Assembly: GCA_033032865.1 (NCBI GenBank)
Contig: JAWHQI010000239.1
Span: forward strand, 2,824,001 to 2,888,000
Origin: Dactylorhiza incarnata
Lineage: Eukaryota > Streptophyta > Magnoliopsida > Asparagales > Orchidaceae
Direction: 5' to 3'
Length of the DNA: 64,000 nt
Within the stretch, counting starts at the first letter, position 1. Each line of letters starts with the position of its first letter. The translations under genes were made by a program, and so were the position numbers. Positions 9,756 through 22,035 of this stretch are shown piece by piece. The notes below the pieces were generated by a model. The model was not told the DNA's origin and made no database searches. It saw only the letters and a program-made list of their open reading frames with translations.

Positions 9756-11264
9756 TGTTGGAACCTTAGTTTTGCTTTGAGTTAGGATCCACCTTTAGTA
9801 TCTTAGTTTATATCATAACTCATATTATAACTTAGATTAAATCTCATTAAGAAAGAAGGCTGCAAATAGACATATAAATAATAGGCTGAAAAATAAGAGA
9901 AGAATTAAATTTACACTTATTCTCTGCGTTCGACGAACGACGATCTGCGTTCGACGAACGACGCTCTGCGGTCGACGAATGGCGTGCACTCTACGCTCGA
10001 TGAATTCCAGCCTATCTCAGCGGTCGACGATCCCAGCGGTTCAGCGGTCGACGATATTGTCTCAGCGTTCGACAAATGGTTATAGGCGTTCGATGAATAT
10101 TCAGCAGTTGTTCAGAAATAGTAAATCAAATTAACAGGTCGACAAATCAAGATGAGATCGACGAAATAAAGCAATATTTTATATTGCTATGTATATTTAT
10201 TACTGATCTGACATTACAGCGTGAAGCATTAAATGTTATAGCCGTTTGGCAGAAGCATTAAATACTATAGCCGTTGCAGCAAGCTAAACACGATAAGGAT
10301 TCAAAACAGCCGAAAGCTGACAACAGCTATACTCGACAGTAGAATATATTACATCAGATTTTATATAAGAAATATACAGCTGTTGGATCTCGACAAATCA
10401 TATATATATAGTTTATTTTGATGTATAGAAGATACACATACAGAATATATTAACATTGCTGTACAGGAAGAAAGAAGAAGAAGAAGAAGAAGAAGAAGAA
10501 GAGGAAAAGAAGAATATCTGCAAAAACAGAGAACAACACTATTACTTTATCTTGCTCTATTTTTGCTAACTCTTTCTTGCAGATCTTATATATCTTGAGA
10601 CACCAATCACTATCATTAGCTCAGGATCAAAACTGCAAGAAGAAGAAAGGAGGATTTGCAATTTAGAGAAGAAGCCTCCACAAGCTGTCATCCATTCTAA
10701 ATTTGACAGGGGGAGCTTCCTTCATCATCATCATTAAGATCCAAACACAACATCCAATCAGGATCATCAAGAGTCTTCTCAGCAAAAAGAGAAGAACAAT
10801 ATATCTTTTCCCTTTCTCCTTCCCATCTTGTAAAGGGCTAAAACTCCCTTCAAAAGTTTACTCCTAGTGACAGGCCACCTTAGCAAAAACCTGCATCTTG
10901 GTTTATAAGCACCTGATCAAAAGCTTATAGGTGAATTGGGCACCTGATCAAACCTCCATTGGTGTGTGGACACCTTATCAAAAATCCCTTGGTGTGAGGG
11001 CACCTTATCAACAACCTCCAGTGGATTCCTACCAAGTGTGGTAGAAGAGTAGATGTACCTAGTTGAGGGGAACAACTACATATCTTGTTTCTTCTGGATG
11101 TGTGCCTTGTTTATGTTTTTATTTCCCGTGCTGTGATATTTATATGCCATCTCACTGTTTGTGATTATTACTCAATCAGCAAACATCTATATATATATCA
11201 CATATTTTCAAGATAAACATAACAAGAACCTTTTAACAATAATAAGAACTAACCTCTCCTTTCA
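9756..11264 (+). repeat. Element B 3' LTR
   Basis: Matches the 5' LTR along its length, including the TCGACGA cluster (9924-10165), a longer GAA microsatellite (about 10464-10505) and the CTCCTTTCA end. It is followed by the target duplication AATGT. Confidence 0.92.
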
Positions 11265-11520
11265 AATGTTGTAGCTTCTGTTTATCTCAGGATCTGAATA
11301 TGATGAACCCTTGCTTATGATAATGATGATTGCAAGGGTTATAAGCTTTATCCTGATTCTCAGCACTTTTGTAGACTTGTTGTTATATGATGCAGAAGAA
11401 GGAGCACTGTTGTTATTATCTTTTGATGTGCAGAGTAGTTGTTCTTTTGTTCTGTCTTATGATAGGTGGAGGAAGAAGGAGAAGCCCTATTTCGACAGTC
11501 CGAAATATGTGATCAGTTAT
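11265..11520 (-). mobile_element. Element C 5' LTR, second part
   Basis: This continues C's LTR after the element B insertion. The sequence ends where the LTR of element D begins at 11521. No convincing LTR terminus is seen, so D probably cut or entered this LTR. The distal part of C's LTR has not been located. Confidence 0.5.
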
Positions 11521-13114
11521 TGATGAAATCACCAAAATGCATTTATTTTTCTAGTGTTTTATGTTAAATTGTATTTAAAAACTATGCTTTTCACGGTATC
11601 TTATTAATTGTTTGTATGTGCAGGTTGCAATAAAAAGAAAAAAAGGAAAAAAAATATAGAGAATTTGACTAAAGAATGGACATTGGAATACACAAGAACG
11701 AGCTACAAGTTCTGCAAAACTGAAGATTACGAACAGATGGCCAACACAAATCGATTTAACTAGCGGCTATTAGATACTGATTTATCCAGCGCTAGTAGTT
11801 GGCACTGATTTAATCAGCGCACATGATTGGCACTGATTTATAAATCAGCACCTCTATTGGGAACTGATTTAATCAGCGCCTATATTGGTGCTGATTAAAT
11901 CAGCACCAAAATGGTGCTGATTTAATCAGCACCTAATAATGGCGCTGATTTAATCAGTGCCATTATAAGTGCTGATTAAATCAGCGCTGGCACTTGGCAG
12001 CTAACGCCAGCCTTTAAGGCTGGCGTTAATTTCAGAAAATGCCAACCTTTAAGGCTGGTGTTACTATTCATATTAATTTTTAAAAATAATTTTTTAAATA
12101 ATTTTTTTCCACTCTATTTTTATGGACATTTTTGGATGAGTTTTCCTATAAATTCATCCTACTTTGAGAGGAGAATAAACCAAAAATGAGAGCTGAAAGT
12201 GCGAGTTTCATGCGTTGTATTTTGTGAATTTTTGAGAGATATTGTGGCGGAGGAAGACGAAGATTTTGAGGGAGTTTGTACATGCGGTTTGCGCAAGTTT
12301 GTAAGTCCTTGTTTTTATCAATAAAATTATTTCTTTTCTTGAATTTCTTCTTGTTCATGATGATATTTTTCATAGTTTTTCCTATTGCAACTATGCGTGA
12401 GTAATCTCCTTGTGTTTCGGGTGCAATATCACCATTCATTAAATTAATTATGTGATTATTATTATAATTGATTGCTTCAAACAATCGTATTCATGTCCGA
12501 AGATTTTATTAGAAATCATGATATTTTGTGTAGCCTAAACATATGTTGCATGCCTACAAAAGTTTGATGCAATATGGCGTGAGAGCACACGAAATATCTT
12601 TAGCATTCGAAGCAAAGTTTTGGACTCTTCTTAAGGCTTTCAATATATTTTTATCATCTAATTTTTGTCTTCATTGCTCGCATATATTACATGCTTAAGT
12701 GATTTTGATGAGATATGTGGAAAGCAATAAACAAAATAATTTGATAATTATAAAAATAAAGCGCTTTTATGAATCAAAACTTTAAATATTTTTTTATGAT
12801 GCGTTGAATTATTAATCATATATTAAATATTTTAATAAAAATTAAACCCGAGACATATTTCTTAAAATTGCTTTTTCTTAAATTAAGATCTCATTTTTTA
12901 ATCAAATCAATCCCACTTTTATTTATAATTCGCCTGAATTATTGTAGAATTTAGACCTTCTCTGTGGATCGACTCGTACTTGCATAGGTACTACAACCGT
13001 ACACCGTGCACTTGTTTTTTTTATTACTTGGAATTTTGTTGCACTGAATCAACTTCACTCATAGACTGTTTATTATATTGTTTCATTATTTTTGTGCTTT
13101 GAAATTTCCCATCA
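11521..13114 (+). repeat. Element D 5' LTR
   Basis: Starts TGATGAAATCACC and ends CCCATCA, seven bases before the primer site. About 1.6 kb, within the range known for Athila. It contains the hairpin array at 11769-12062. No second copy lies in the window, so the left edge is set by the TG and by the loss of C-LTR-like sequence. Confidence 0.7.
11769..12062. repeat. Array of GCTGATTTAATCAGC hairpins
   Basis: Around ten half-sites of GGCACTGATTTAATCAGCGC type occur, most forming dyads such as GCTGATTTAATCAGC or GTGCTGATTAAATCAGCAC. They are spaced 25-35 bases apart. The block ends with a second stem family, GCCAGCCTTTAAGGCTGGC, present in two copies. Confidence 0.85.
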
Positions 13115-13118
13115 AGTT

Positions 13119-13140
13119 TTTGGCGTCATTGCCAGGGAAC
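13119..13140 (+). other. Element D primer binding site
   Basis: TTGGCGTCATTGCCAGGGAA differs slightly from the TGGCGCCGTTGCCGGGGA type of primer site found in Athila and related elements, which is complementary to tRNA-Asp. Confidence 0.8.
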
Positions 13141-13390
13141 TTTTTAATTTCTCTTTAGTTCTTTGAATTACTAGATTAGAAAATAATTATTATAAAACGG
13201 TTAATTAACTTACAATTTTGCAATTTCCTTACTAGTCGGTGTCTAGAAAAATGGTAAGGGGTGAGCCAGTATCCCCCAGAAGGAAAATTAACAACAAAAA
13301 TAACAATAATAAAATATTGAAAAATATATTTAAAGTTTTTTTCTTAAATATCATTTTAGTTTGAATCACCAATCTTCATCCCCATAGTGT

Positions 13391-14790
13391 ATGCACCTTT
13401 GGACTAGAGATTCGACAAAACGCTTAGTAAGATCTGAATATAATGGTTTAGTTATGGTTGAAATAAATCCAATTGCTGCATTACGTGATAGGTGTTACCC
13501 AATGAGAACATCATTACCTTCATGTATTAAATTACCTATTTCTACATCAAATAATTTTGAAATCAAACCTCACTATATAAATATTCTTCCAAAATATCGT
13601 GGAGCCGATAGTGAAGATGCTTACATATTTATAAGTGAATTTGAAGAGGTGTGCGCTATGATGAAATTACAAAATTTAACTGAAGACGTACTTAAACTTC
13701 GTTTTCTTCCATTTTCTGTAAAAGATTATGCTAAGAAATGGTTGCATAGTTTACCCGTTGATTCTATAAATACTTGGGATGAGTTTATAAAAGTGTTTCT
13801 ACGAAAATTTTATTCTAATCATAAAACTGCAAACACTAGGAATGAAATAAATCTATTTTCCTAAATTCCTGGAGAAACATTTTGGATGTTCTTAGATAGA
13901 TTTAAAAATTTATTAACATTTGCCTCATCATTCTATAGAAAAATGGAGACTATGCCAAATTGTTTATGAAGGTTTGAACTTTAACACAAAAACTATGCTC
14001 GAATTTATGTCAAGGAAATTTTATGGATAAAAGTGAAGATGAGGCTTGGGATTTTTTTGAAAACTTAGCAGAAAAAGCTCGGTAATGGGAAGAGAGTACT
14101 TATGATAGGTCTAATAAATCGATTAATGAAATATCAATGGCCAATAAAAATGGTATGCATGTTATTGATCCAACTACTGTATGTGAGGCTAAAATCGACG
14201 CACTTGTCCGTAGATTAGAAGAATTAGACATTATGAATAAACAAGTTAATCAAATTTCTGTATGTCCTAATTGTCAAGATCCATCACATATAGGAGAAGA
14301 GTGCCTGTATTTAGAAAATAATTTAAATTATGAACAAATGAATGCAACTTTTCAAAATCCTAAGATTGATCCATATTCTCAACATTATAATCCAGGTTGG
14401 AGAAATCACCCAAATTTCTCATTGAAACAAAATGATAATTCAATCTTTCATTAACAAAATAATAACAATAATAATAATTCTAACTCAAAATCATTTATTC
14501 AAAAATTTAAAGAATCGCAATTTCAAAATTTTAATAATTTAATATCTAATCAACAATTTCAACATCCTGGATTTAATAATAAACTTTCTGATTTAGATAA
14601 AAGTGTAGAAGTTTTAGTGAAAACAACATCGCAAACCTCTGATGCCCTAACTAAGTTCATGCACACATCTAGTCAAATAATGAGTACTAATTCACAAGCC
14701 ATAGCTAGATTAGAACACCAAGTTGGGCAAATTGTGTCTCCAATTGAAATGCATCAAATGAGAATAAAAATCAAGAACTAAAGGCTCCTT
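13391..14790 (+). pseudogene. Element D gag
   Basis: 13391-13864 encodes the retrotransposon gag core (FEIKPHYINILPKYRG, then LRFLPFSVKDYAKKWLHSLP and FIKVFLRKFY), ending at a premature stop. The frame changes at least twice before 14137-14454, which carries a CCHC knuckle CPNCQDPSHIGEEC. Homologous low-complexity Asn/Gln-rich sequence continues to about 14790. Several stops make it non-coding today. Confidence 0.8.
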
Positions 14791-14953
14791 ATCTACAAAG
14801 ATTAAAAAGTAATAAAAATTATGCACTAATGGAAAAATGTTAGAGGTTTTTAAGCAAGTAAAAATTAATATTCCTCTTCTTGATGATATTCAACAAGTGC
14901 AAAATAATGCAAAATTTCTTTAAGATTTATGCACCAAGAAGAAATAAACTCAT

Positions 14954-15562
14954 GTGTCTAAGAAAGAATTTTTAGCCTCTAATATATCAAATGTCTTAAC
15001 AAGCACAATTCTCGTTAAATACAAAGACCCTAGATGTCCTACCATTTCATGTAGTATAGAGAATAAATTTCTTAATAGAGCTTTATTAGACCTAGGAGCT
15101 GGTGTAAATTTGCTTCCATATTCTGTATATGAGCAGCTTGATTTAGGAGAGTTAAAGCCTACTAAGGTCACTCATCAACTAGCAGACAGCTTTTTTAAGA
15201 TACCAAAAGGCGAAATAGAGGATGTACTAATTAAAATAGGGGAATTCATCTTTCCAATAGACTTTATAGTACTAGAATCACAACATATAGCTAACACACG
15301 TTGTCAAATACCTGTCATTCTAGGACGACCATTTTTAGCTACATCTAATGCTTTGATTAATTATCGTAATGGATTAATGAAACTATATTTTGGAAACATG
15401 ACAATTGATTTGAATATTTTTAATTTAAATGGGCAATCACATGGCCAAACATTAGATGTAAATATGATTCAAGGAATAGAAGATGAGGATTTAGGAGAAT
15501 TAGATGATGACATATTTGATAAAAATTTTGAAGAAATTTTTGAAGATGAGATTGCATTGTAA
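14954..15562 (+). pseudogene. Element D aspartic protease
   Basis: 202 residues in one open frame. The pepsin-like motif DLGAGVNLLPYSVYEQL provides the catalytic Asp, although DLG replaces the usual DSG/DTG. The ILGRPFLAT motif follows about 80 residues later, as in other gypsy proteases. The product would mature the gag-pol polyprotein. The upstream and downstream frames are broken, so this is a preserved fragment and not a gene. Confidence 0.85.
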
Positions 15563-15586
15563 GAAAAACTTAATACGTAAGATTTA

Positions 15587-17130
15587 ATGTATGTTCATCA
15601 AGAACCACTTCCGGAACCCTTGAGTGAGGAGATTAAAGCCCCTAGCCTCCCTTACATGATTGAAGAACCTAAGCTAGAACTTAAACCCTTGCCCGATCAT
15701 TTGATATATGCATATTTAGGTGAAAAAGAGACACTCCCAATTATAATAGCAAAATTTTTAGATGAAGAAGAAACTGAAAAATTAAATTAAATTTTAAAAA
15801 TTAATAGGGAAGCCATTGGTTGGACTATGGGAGACATAAAGGGGATTAATCTAACCATAGTACAACATAGAATTCATATGACTGAAAATGCAAAACCTAA
15901 ACGTGACCCTCAAAGAAGAATAAATCCCACAATGAAAGAAGTTGTAAGGCAAGAAATTATTAAATTATTGGATAACGGAATAATATATCCTATTTAGATA
16001 GTACTTGGGTTAGCCCAATTCACGTTGTACCAAAAAAATCTGGAATCACTGTAATCACAAATAATTATAATGAACAAATCGCAACTCGCACGGAAACCGG
16101 ATGGCGAGTCTGCATATATTACAGGAAACTTAATGAAGCCACTAGGAAAGATCGTTTCCTATTACCCTTTATTGACCAAGTGTTAGAAAGATTGGCAGGA
16201 CATAAATTTTATTATTTTCTTGATGGATACTCCGGATATAACCAAATTCCCATCTCACCGGAAGAACAGGAAAAATCAACTTTTATATGTCCATTTGGAA
16301 CTTTTGCATATCGTCGCATGCCTTTTGGACTATGCAATGCACTTGCCACTTTTCAGAGGTGCGTGATGAGTATATTTTCTGATATGGTTGAGTGGTTTTT
16401 AGAAATATTCATGGATGATTTTTCTATTTATGGAGATTCATTCTCTGACTGTTTAAATCATTTAAAGTTAGTATTAATAAGATGTAGAGAGAAGAATCTT
16501 GTGCTTAATTGGGAAAAATATAATTTCATGGTAAAAATAGGTATTGATTTAGGTCATATAGTCTCCAACCAAGGAATAGAAGTCGATAAAGCAAAAATTG
16601 AGATTATATCAGGACTTCCTCCTCCTAAATCTGTTAAGGAAATAAGAGCATTTTTGGGTCATGCGGGATTCTATCGACGCTTTATAAAAGACTTTAGCAA
16701 GATAGCTAGACCTTTGACTAAACTCTTAGGTAAAAATGAGCATTTTAATTTTGATAATGACTGTTATAAAGCATTCAAAATTTTGAAAGAACAATTAACT
16801 TCTGCTCCTATAATTCAAGCACCAGATTAGAATAAACCATTTGAAATTATGTGTGACGCTTCTGACTATGCTATTGGAGCCATCTTAGGGCAACACATAA
16901 ATGATAAACCATATGTAATTTATTATGCAAGTAGGACTCTTAATGATGCGCAACTAAACTACACTACTACTGAAAAAGAATTTTTAGTTGTGGTATTTAC
17001 TCTTGAAAAATTTAGATCATATCAAATAGGATCCCATATCATAAAATACACCGATCATTCCACAATTAAATATCTTTTAAAAAATGACACTAAAGCTAGG
17101 TTGATCCGTTGGATACTACTTGATGAATAG
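15587..17130 (+). pseudogene. Element D reverse transcriptase and RNase H (partial)
   Basis: A linker (15587-15790) leads into the RT, which is disrupted by a stop and frameshift near 15790 and another near 15995. 16180-16830 holds RT motifs: FLDGYSGYNQIPI, FGTFAYRRMPFGLCNA, and FMDDFSIYG, in which the catalytic YxDD has become FMDD as is common in Athila. A TAG at 16828-16830 separates RT from the gypsy RNase H ([33 protein letters not shown]). Homology stops within RNase H. Confidence 0.85.
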
Positions 17131-17461
17131 TAAATTATACATATTTTAGTATAGATTTTAGCATAGTCTTAAGTAATATTGTATATATTTCATGTAAACT
17201 ATTGAATAAATGATTTGTTCTAGATAATATATATATATACATATATATATATGTTTAAAGGAACTTCTTACATATGTAAATATATATAGTAAATATGTAA
17301 ATATTTTTGTAAATATGTATTTATGTAAAGTATTTAAAAAATATTTAAATATATATATATATGTAAAGTATTTAAAAATATATATGTAAATACTTATTAA
17401 ATAAATACTAAGTTTATATATATATTGACTATATATAAGTTAAAATATATAATAAACTTTA

Positions 17462-17822
17462 GCTTCTCATCGATTTTCCTTGAAATCTCCTTAAAGTCCC
17501 GTCGATCGGCATCCTGTCTCGTCGATATGCTTCCCGTCGATGTTTGCTTTGTTTTTTTTTAATTAAATTTAGAGTCCCGCCAATTGACATCCCTTCTCAT
17601 CGATCGACGGGACAGGATGTCGATTTCTCCACCCCGTCATTTCTTTTACTTGGATTTTTAATTAAACTTAAGAGTCCCGTCGATCGACGGGACGGGATGT
17701 CGATTTTACCTTCCCGTCGATCGATAGCCCTTCCTGTCGATTAGCTGCTCACTGCTCTATGTCCTGATCGACATCCCTTCCCGTCGATCGGCAGGATGGG
17801 ATGTCAATTTTTCCTTCCCGTC
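17462..17822. repeat. GTCGATCGAC palindrome array
   Basis: Repeated CCCGTCGATCGACGGGAC and ATGTCGATTT cores on both strands, with about eight recognisable copies of CCCGTCGAT. Intervening segments such as TTTTTAATTAAACTTAAGAGT are repeated with it. Confidence 0.75.
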
Positions 17823-17913
17823 TATATAATACATATAGTTATTCTATTATATTAATATATATATATATATGAGTGACAACACGGGCCTCCGACCCTATGC
17901 AAGGAGACATTCA

Positions 17914-18060
17914 TCATGGGGGCTACATTCGTCGTGGGGGGAGACATTCATCCTGGGGGTGACACTCATCCTGGGGGCGACATTTGTCCTGGGGCGACAT
18001 TCGTCGTGGGGGCGACATTCGTCATAGTTACAACATTTATCGGTAGAGCATCATTTGTCG
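17914..18060. repeat. About 18-bp GACATTCRTC tandem array
   Basis: Units of the form GGGGGCGACATTCGTC(GT) recur about eight times, then decay into ACAACATTTATC and ATCATTTGTC variants. Confidence 0.75.
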
Positions 18061-18239
18061 TAATAACATCAATCATCGTGGGACAAAAATTCATCGTGGG
18101 CGCAAAGTATGTAATGAGAGAAACATTATATAACAAGATAGAATCAAATATCTTAAGTTAACCATGTAATAAAATATCAATATAAAATTTGAGGACTGTC
18201 CGATTTGTAGTTATGTAACCATGTACATCTTCAATCTCT

Positions 18240-18701
18240 GGTAACATGCGTAATTATTGACCAGTAGGTTTGAGCGATGATGTTAGCTAATTGTACATTA
18301 GTTTTACCGTAGACATTTTCAATCTCTCCTAACATGCGCAGTGAACCTTTAATAAAATTGACTGAAGGATTTATAAATTGCGGTGCAACGCCTGAAACAA
18401 ATGAATTTAAATAATTAAAAAAATTTACATAATATATAGTAATATTAGTCTGTAATAATTAAAAAACTTTTGAATTTTTAAAAATAGGGTGAAAATAAAT
18501 TTTGGAAACTAAGTACAGACCGTTAAGTCCATACTTATGGAGTTCTTCATATGAAGTTATCACGGTGTATGACTTTGGTATGAATCTTCCTTTTAAAATC
18601 AGATAGTCACGAAAGACGTATAACCATCGTTCAGTCTTCAATGAATCATGACACATGTGAATTTTGCCATCATTCTTTTCTTTTTGCACCGCTGGCAGCA
18701 T
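18240..18701 (-). other. Helitron 3' region, possible remnant of a second ORF
   Basis: Minus-strand open frames at 18701-18459 and about 18420-18250 are short and unidentified. They lie downstream of the helicase, where plant Helitrons sometimes carry RPA-like genes, but I see no recognisable OB-fold signature. Two short direct repeats (ATTTTCAATCTCTCCTAACA-like) occur at about 18225 and 18310. Confidence 0.3.
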
Positions 18702-18905
18702 AGAATATAAATAATTAGATGTGTAAACATAGAATTAGTAAAAGAATGCATAAACCCAAATATTGTTAGGTTGAATCTGCTGTCATACCGTTCAAGTTGT
18801 TTGATTCGAATCTACTCGTACAAATATCTCTTTGAAAACCACGTTCTTTGTGTGCACACCCTCATGACCCTCGATTGCATGATTTTTTAATAAAACTCTT
18901 ATGGT

Positions 18906-20875
18906 CTATGCTAAAACCCCTCGTGATAAAGCAACGTATAATTGTCCATGACTGAATACGTGATTTGGAAGATAGATCCCTACATTTCCAATTGTTTGGC
19001 CCTGGGATTTGTTAATTGTCAATGTGAAACTCAATCTGACAGGAAATTGTTTCCTCATTAGCTCAAATGGCATTTTGTAATCTTCTGCACTCTTAAGCGT
19101 TTTGCGTGGAATAAAAACTCTAAGACCCTTGAATTGCCCAACCAATATAGTTGCTTCAATGATATTTCTTCCAAACCTACGACATATTAGTCTTGTGCCA
19201 TTGCACAATCCAATTTTTAGATCAATATTTCAGAGCAGCTTAATGGGACAACCGCGCTTAATGTTAACTTGTGTGGGGGAATATTACCAGGATTAATGGA
19301 GTTTAAAAACTCTGGAAGATATAAGTTATGGTTATCGTTAGAAACAGAGTCAAAAGAGTAGTATGTTGTGATATCCCCTGGGATCAAAAGCATGCAACTT
19401 TTGTTTAACTTGTTAACATCTTCATTCAATGGATTTATTAGGGCTCTGGTCTCTAAATACTCGATGTTGTTGCTGCTGACACTGTAATTTTGCATATCGG
19501 GGAATACAAAATTTATTAAATGATGAATTGAGTGCTCTCCTTCCCAATGGATAACAATTGAGTCGAGAAGCCGAATCATGTCATTTTTTGTTATTGGCTC
19601 CTCACCATCTCCAACCCAGAGCAAGAATTCAGCAAATTGGACGTCATTGCGTGCCCTCATATTTTCGTTTAATTTAAGCATCCTGACATTGGGACATAAA
19701 TAAGACTCAACGATGCTTGACCTAATTATTTCCAGTCTTGTGCCATTTACGACAACGGGTGTTACCTGTCTGAAATCACCTCCCATAATAAGAACCTTCC
19801 CACCAAAAGGCTTGTCTATTTCTAGCACATCTCGCAATGTACGATCGAGAATTTTGAAAGTTTTTCTGTGAGCCATTGGTGCCTTGTCCCAAATAATTGC
19901 ACATGCAAGCTTGACTAATTTACGTATATCAGATTGTTTACTGAAACCGCAATTTAGTTCGTTCTCGAGTTTTATTGGAATTTTGAACCGGGAGTAAGCA
20001 GTGCAGCCACCTAGATGTATATTTGTTGCTATTCCGGAAGTTGCAATTGCAATCACAATATGACCTTCATTACGAAAAGTCGCTAATATAGAGCGGTAGA
20101 GAAAAGTTTTACCAGTTCCACCGGAGCCGTCAACGAAGAAAGTAGCTCTGTTTCCTTCTCTTATGCAAGTGCATATAATATTGTATGATGTTTGTTGTCC
20201 ATGATTTAGGAATGATGTTGAGTTTAAATCCATTGCTAATATTGGAATTGATAGTTCGTTGTCAATCAAACCTGGCAAGTCAATTGAGTATTATATTCCA
20301 TCGCTTAATCTTGGCAATTCGAAATCTCTTGTGCTCTTGTTATATTGCTCGAAGATAATATTTAAATCGCAAAGTAATCTGTTAACTAAAAAATCACTAT
20401 TTGTTATGCTGGTCCTGCCATAATCCTCGATCATCACTGCGTGGTTTTCATTCCATAGGGTTCTTACCCCAGTTGGCTGAAAATACAACAATATTGTTGC
20501 AAATAATCTCCGAAGTGCTGACGACATTCTGAAATTTCTAGCTTCCGATAGGCATTCTCGGATGTTATTGTCTTCTTCAAGCAACCCTTGTAGCTCAGCA
20601 GCTTCTTTGAATGTGGCACAACGATGACCATTGCCAGTGTATAGGTAATAGAATGATGTTGGTGCTGGGATGTGACTAAGTAGAATATGTAAGTAGAAGC
20701 GCTCACCCTCGGTTGGTGATACAGCGTATATGCGACCAACAACCAATCGATTCCTAGCTCTTTTTATCCATTTTTTTGAAGGTATGAGCCATCGATAGTG
20801 TTTTGCAAAATCAACATATAAATATTGTTCTGGTTCAAGTCCCTCGTTGTAAAGTTTGAAAAACTCTGTTAACAT
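18906..20875 (-). pseudogene. Helitron PIF1-like helicase domain, broken
   Basis: The C-terminal half of the Helitron RepHel protein, which unwinds DNA during rolling-circle transposition. Reading on the minus strand: a linker domain (20875-20291), then Walker A GSGGTGKT near 20120, Walker B region WDKAPM near 19880, GGDFRQ near 19780, and the C-terminal LTINKSQGQT ... FSHGQLYVALSRG block at 19208-18906. Walker B normally reads DEAP, so the catalytic Glu is Lys here. Stops at 20288-20290 and 20876-20878 and a one-base frameshift plus stop near 19220 disable it. Confidence 0.9.
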
Positions 20876-20878
20876 TGT

Positions 20879-22035
20879 TCATGAATTGCGCTCATTAGCG
20901 AGCTCATTTTCAATAGACTGATTTGCCTGAAACCGAACTTGATGCTGATTTGGCAGATGTATTTGTAATCTCACTACTGAAGGATATGTTTGGTACATAT
21001 GATATTTGAACAACTTCCATGAAGCCTCAGGAGGGCAAATCCATCGACTGTCCACGTATTTACTAACTTCGTCGTAGTTCTGACCCGATCTCACCTCGAA
21101 TGCAACCCAATCGGGACCCTTGTAAACATACTTGTATAAGTATTTTATGCTCTTAATGCTACTGCATATTTCCACATTTATGTGACAATCATATTTAAGA
21201 AGAAGCCATGGGTTGTACGAAACAACCCACCCATTATCGACCACCAAATTGTCATCACGCCCCAAAGTTAGTATCCTGTCATCATCCCGGCGGCGGAATG
21301 GGGGTATGAGTCAATTCCATGCATTGTGCATTAGGAGAAAGGTTTTGGGAAACCCTTGTTGCAGACATTATCTTTCATGCATTGCGCGTTCGGCCGCAAT
21401 CGTCCGCATTGTCCGTGAATCATATGTTTAAGTACCGTACTGTACAATTTGGTTTCTATGGATTGTATTGGTATTTCTGCTCTTACGATGCCATCATAAT
21501 CGTCTGGACTGTTCAACTTATCGTGCACATTGAAAATAAAGAGCATGTGTGCATGAGGTAGTCCACGCTTTTGAAATTCAACCTTGTGGACGTGCGCGAC
21601 AACTCTACTGAGGACACCTTTATTGAAAACATCATCTTTTAAACATTCTAGATTTGCATGAAAAATTATAGAGATTAAATCTGGTCGATCTTGAGGCATT
21701 TGTCCATTTGAAAGCTCAGCAGTTATCTTTGGCCATGACGGATTGCACGTCATTGTTAGGAAAATATCTGGCTTACTGTTATTACGCACAACTGCCATAT
21801 CATCCTGATACCTTTGATGCATATCTCTAGGGCTTCCAATAAAGGAAAATGGTAAGATTGTTCTACGACCCACATTACCTGTAAAGAGTTAATATGCACA
21901 TCCATAATTTAAGCTCTGCAGTTTATTTTGCAACATCTATTTAGTATAAATATACCTGCATCATGTTCGCCACTATATAAGCAATCTTGTAAACCCTGAT
22001 AAACCTCAACCTTAATGTCACTCTTGTGTCACAGA
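20879..22035 (-). pseudogene. Helitron Rep (HUH) domain, 3' part
   Basis: The replication initiator that nicks and joins DNA ends. 21873-21331 contains LPFSFIGSPRDMHQRYQDD, FLTMTCNPSWPKIT and the HUH motif RGLPHAHMLF (two His as metal ligands). 21265-20879 carries IKYLYKYVYKG, matching the Rep tyrosine region. A short intron is predicted at 21880-21955 (minus strand GTATAT...TTTACAG). A frameshift separates 21331 from 21265. Element E is inserted at 22035, and the same reading frame resumes at 44150. Confidence 0.88.
21880..21955 (-). other. Predicted 76-bp intron in Helitron Rep
   Basis: On the minus strand the donor GATGCAG|GTATAT and acceptor TTTACAG|GTAATG join a conserved GLQDCLYSGEHDAGNVGRR sequence in frame, as expected for Helitron Rep. 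Branch and splicing are inferred only. Confidence 0.65.

Larger units (their letters stand above)
6883..11264 (+). mobile_element. Element B: complete gag-only copia element
   Basis: Two LTRs of 1502 and 1509 bp (6883-8384 and 9756-11264) begin TGTTGGAACC and end CTCCTTTCA. A perfect 5-bp target duplication AATGT lies at 6878-6882 and 11265-11269. The 1371-bp interior has a primer site, a gag remnant and a polypurine tract, but no pol. In a sample of about 390 bp near the start of the LTRs I count roughly 6% difference by eye, so it is older than E or F. It is inserted in C's LTR. Confidence 0.92.
11521..17130 (+). mobile_element. Element D: truncated Athila-like Ty3/gypsy element
   Basis: It consists of a 5' LTR, an Asp-tRNA-like primer site, gag, aspartic protease, reverse transcriptase and the start of RNase H, in that order. 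Similarity stops abruptly in RNase H near 17118. Integrase and the 3' LTR are missing. The order and the protease and RT sequences are typical of the Athila branch. Confidence 0.85.
17131..18240. other. AT-rich spacer and two short repeat arrays, no gene
   Basis: 17140-17460 is almost pure AT with TATATA runs. 17462-17822 is an array of CCCGTCGATCGACGGGA-type palindromes with ATGTCGATTTT spacers. 17914-18060 is a tandem array of GGGGGCGACATTCGTC-like units of about 18 bp. No open frame here looks like a real gene. The 3' end of the Helitron and the broken end of element D lie somewhere in this stretch. Confidence 0.6.

Noticed and set aside
16828..16830. TAG between RT and RNase H of element D as programmed read-through
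   Set aside because: The element has many other stops and frameshifts, so a plain mutation is the simpler reading.
18102..18161. End of an 81-residue plus-strand frame over the GACATTCRTC array
   Set aside because: Simple repeat translation without homology.
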